DNA of 23,161 bases from Haloferacaceae archaeon PL-Br10_E2g29. GTDB lineage: Archaea; Halobacteriota; Halobacteria; Halobacteriales; Haloferacaceae. The notes below the pieces were generated by a model, which was given only the letters and a program-made list of their open reading frames with translations, was not told where the DNA came from and did no database searches. The DNA lies in the NCBI GenBank assembly GCA_001563965.1, contig LKMS01000004.1, forward strand, positions 1 to 23,161, read 5' to 3'. The position numbers and the translations under genes were made by a program. How positions within the stretch are numbered: the stretch's first letter is position 1; every line of letters starts with the position of its first letter. Positions 21,815-23,161 of this stretch are shown piece by piece.

Positions 21815-21818
21815 ATCG

Positions 21819-23161
21819 ATGAGCGATCCGGTGCCAACGACCTGCATGCGGTGTGCGGTCGGCTGTGGCCACATCACGCAGGGCGCAGACCTCGGCTACG
21901 GCCTCGATACCGTCCGTGGCGACGCCGCCCACCCCGTGAGTCGTGGGCTGGCCTGTGGTCGCGGCGTGAGCGAAACCGCCGATCCCGACGGTGAGTGGCT
22001 GACACGTCCGCTCGTCCGCAAAGACGACGAACTGGTTCGCGCAACGTGGGAGGACGCGCTCAATCGGACGACAAACGCACTCAGCGAGGCGGCCGACCGC
22101 GACCCTCACAGCGTGGCGATCATGGGCAGCGGCCAGCAGACGATCGAGGCGGCCTACACGCTGGGCAAACTCGCCCGCGGCGTCGTCGGCACCCGCAACT
22201 ACGACGCCAACACGACCCTCTGTATGGCGAGCGCCGTGACCGCCTACTACGACGGTTTCGGCAGCGACGCCCCGCCGCCGACGTACGACGACATTCCCGA
22301 CGCGAAGATGCACCTCGTTTGGGGCGCAAACCCCGCGGTCGCCCACCCCGTCATGTTCCGGTGGATCACCGACTCGGCCGACGACCCTGACAGCGAACTG
22401 CTCGTTGTCGACCCGGTGCACAGCGAAACCGCCGAACACGCCGACCAGCACATCTCGACCGCTCCCGGTGGCGATCTCGCGCTCGCCCAGGCGATTCTCG
22501 GCGTGCTCATCGAAACCGACCGGCTCGACGAGGCGTTCATCGAGGCCAACACCGAGGGGTTCGACCGCGTTGTCGACGCGTTGCCGTCGGTCGAAACCGC
22601 TGTCGTCGACGCGGGCGTCGACCGCGACACCGTCGACCGGCTCGCAGCGGCCTTCGAGCAGAACACGCTCATCTACTGGGGAATGGGCGTCAACCAGAGC
22701 GTTCGCGGAACCGCAACAGCCGGCGCGCTGATCGATCTGTGTCTGGCGTCGGGCAACATGGGGCCGGGTTCGGGGCCGTTTTCGCTGACCGGCCAGGCCA
22801 ACTCGATGGGCACGCGCGTTTGTTCGTCGAAAGGCAGTTGGCCCGGCCATCGCGCGTACACCGACCCCGACCACCGCCAACTGATCGCCAACGCGTGGAA
22901 CATTCCGGTGTCACGGTTGCCGGATGACACCGGGCCGGGGCCCGTCGAGATGATCGACAACGCGCCCGACGTACTGTGGACGGTCGCAACCAACCCGGTC
23001 GTCGGCATGCCCGACACCGAGCCGGTTCGCACCCGACTCGACGAGGCGTTCGTCATCGTCCAAGACGCGTTCAAAACCGAGACGCTCGAATACGCCGATG
23101 TGGTGTTGCCGGCGGCAACGTGGGGCGAGTCCGAGGGGACGACGATGAACATGGAGCGCAC
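21819..23161 (+). CDS. nasA: Assimilatory nitrate reductase, molybdopterin oxidoreductase family (N-terminal 447 residues)
   Basis: Molybdenum bis-MGD enzyme reducing nitrate to nitrite for nitrogen assimilation. The window contains residues 1-447. The [4Fe-4S] cluster motif is Cys9-x2-Cys12-x3-Cys16 with Cys46 in GLACGRG. Cys135 in NTTLCMASAV is the expected molybdenum ligand and, with the surrounding residues, points to the NasA/NapA type over formate dehydrogenases (Sec/Cys elsewhere) or the Asp-ligated NarG. Cofactor-binding segments such as WGANPAVAHP, VVDPVHSETAEHAD, GMGVNQSVRGT, NMGPGSGPFSLTGQANSMG and TVATNPVVGMPD follow. There is no twin-arginine signal, so it is cytoplasmic, consistent with assimilation. 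Formate dehydrogenase-like function cannot be fully excluded. The 3' part and any nasB/C partners lie beyond the window. Confidence 0.88.
   Translation, partial: MSDPVPTTCMRCAVGCGHITQGADLGYGLDTVRGDAAHPVSRGLACGRGVSETADPDGEWLTRPLVRKDDELVRATWEDALNRTTNALSEAADRDPHSVAIMGSGQQTIEAAYTLGKLARGVVGTRNYDANTTLCMASAVTAYYDGFGSDAPPPTYDDIPDAKMHLVWGANPAVAHPVMFRWITDSADDPDSELLVVDPVHSETAEHADQHISTAPGGDLALAQAILGVLIETDRLDEAFIEANTEGFDRVVDALPSVETAVVDAGVDRDTVDRLAAAFEQNTLIYWGMGVNQSVRGTATAGALIDLCLASGNMGPGSGPFSLTGQANSMGTRVCSSKGSWPGHRAYTDPDHRQLIANAWNIPVSRLPDDTGPGPVEMIDNAPDVLWTVATNPVVGMPDTEPVRTRLDEAFVIVQDAFKTETLEYADVVLPAATWGESEGTTMNMER

Larger units (their letters stand above)
21381..21818. other. 438-bp intergenic region between divergent AAA ATPase and nitrate reductase genes
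   Basis: No protein-coding gene seen in either strand. 21541-21600 and the flanks are of moderate GC, but 21601-21780 is only about 37% GC by hand count (66 of 180), far below the coding DNA. It contains TATA-like sequences (ATTATATATTGG near 21629-21640; CTTTTAT 21753-21759; AATATAA 21788-21794), several inverted repeats listed separately, and a Shine-Dalgarno-like GGAGGG before the nitrate reductase. The position and base composition fit a control region for nitrate assimilation. Confidence 0.7.

Noticed and set aside
21756..22880. 374-residue minus-strand frame
   Set aside because: It is antisense to nasA and its Fe-S motif, and its composition is not protein-like.

Overview
The window is chromosomal DNA from a haloarchaeon (class Halobacteria). 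The proteins are strongly acidic, and the GC content is high except in one AT-rich intergenic stretch. Most genes have an archaeal TATA-like box 24-32 bp before the start codon and no Shine-Dalgarno, the pattern of leaderless transcripts. Archaeal-type genes include UMP kinase, class I lysyl-tRNA synthetase, aIF1/SUI1, a PGF-CTERM surface protein, and a REC-PAS-histidine kinase typical of halophiles. I cannot fix the genus.

Layout. 1-3.0 kb, minus strand: the 3'-truncated gene of an atypical short-chain dehydrogenase/reductase, a site-2-protease-like M50 membrane protease, and a MobB-like/MoaE molybdopterin synthase fusion. 3.07-5.71 kb, plus strand: pyrH and lysS with a 4-bp start/stop overlap, then a small zinc-ribbon protein. 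5.70-10.19 kb, minus strand: mutL and mutS. 10.31-12.79 kb, plus strand: aIF1 and a secreted, surface-anchored gluzincin metallopeptidase. 12.79-16.07 kb: rhodanese (-), universal stress protein (+), an overlapping pair of Nudix hydrolase and membrane-anchored protein (-), a protein with nuclease-like motifs and a Cys cluster (+), and a 66-residue membrane protein (-). 16.23-18.76 kb: a DUF2892-like membrane protein (+), a canonical SDR (+) and a hybrid response-regulator/histidine kinase (-). 18.98-21.38 kb, minus strand: an AAA ATPase with a His/Asp-repeat tail followed 12 bp later by a PhnP-like metallo-beta-lactamase-fold hydrolase. 21.38-21.82 kb: intergenic, with an AT-rich core full of palindromes. 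21.82 kb to the end: the first 447 codons of an assimilatory-type molybdopterin nitrate reductase.

Functional links. MoaE (cofactor synthesis) and the nitrate reductase (cofactor user) both belong to molybdenum metabolism. MutS and MutL form a complete MutSL mismatch-repair pair with an endonuclease-type MutL. PyrH, LysS and aIF1 are housekeeping. The ATPase/hydrolase pair looks like one metal-related transcription unit of unknown purpose.

I see no defence island, CRISPR array, integrase, insertion sequence or RNA gene. The most unusual signals are a 45-bp in-frame palindromic insertion inside the histidine kinase ATP-binding domain, the His/Asp-tailed ATPase with its PhnP-like partner, the nuclease-like uncharacterised protein at 14.9-15.8 kb, and the palindrome-rich control region before the nitrate reductase gene.
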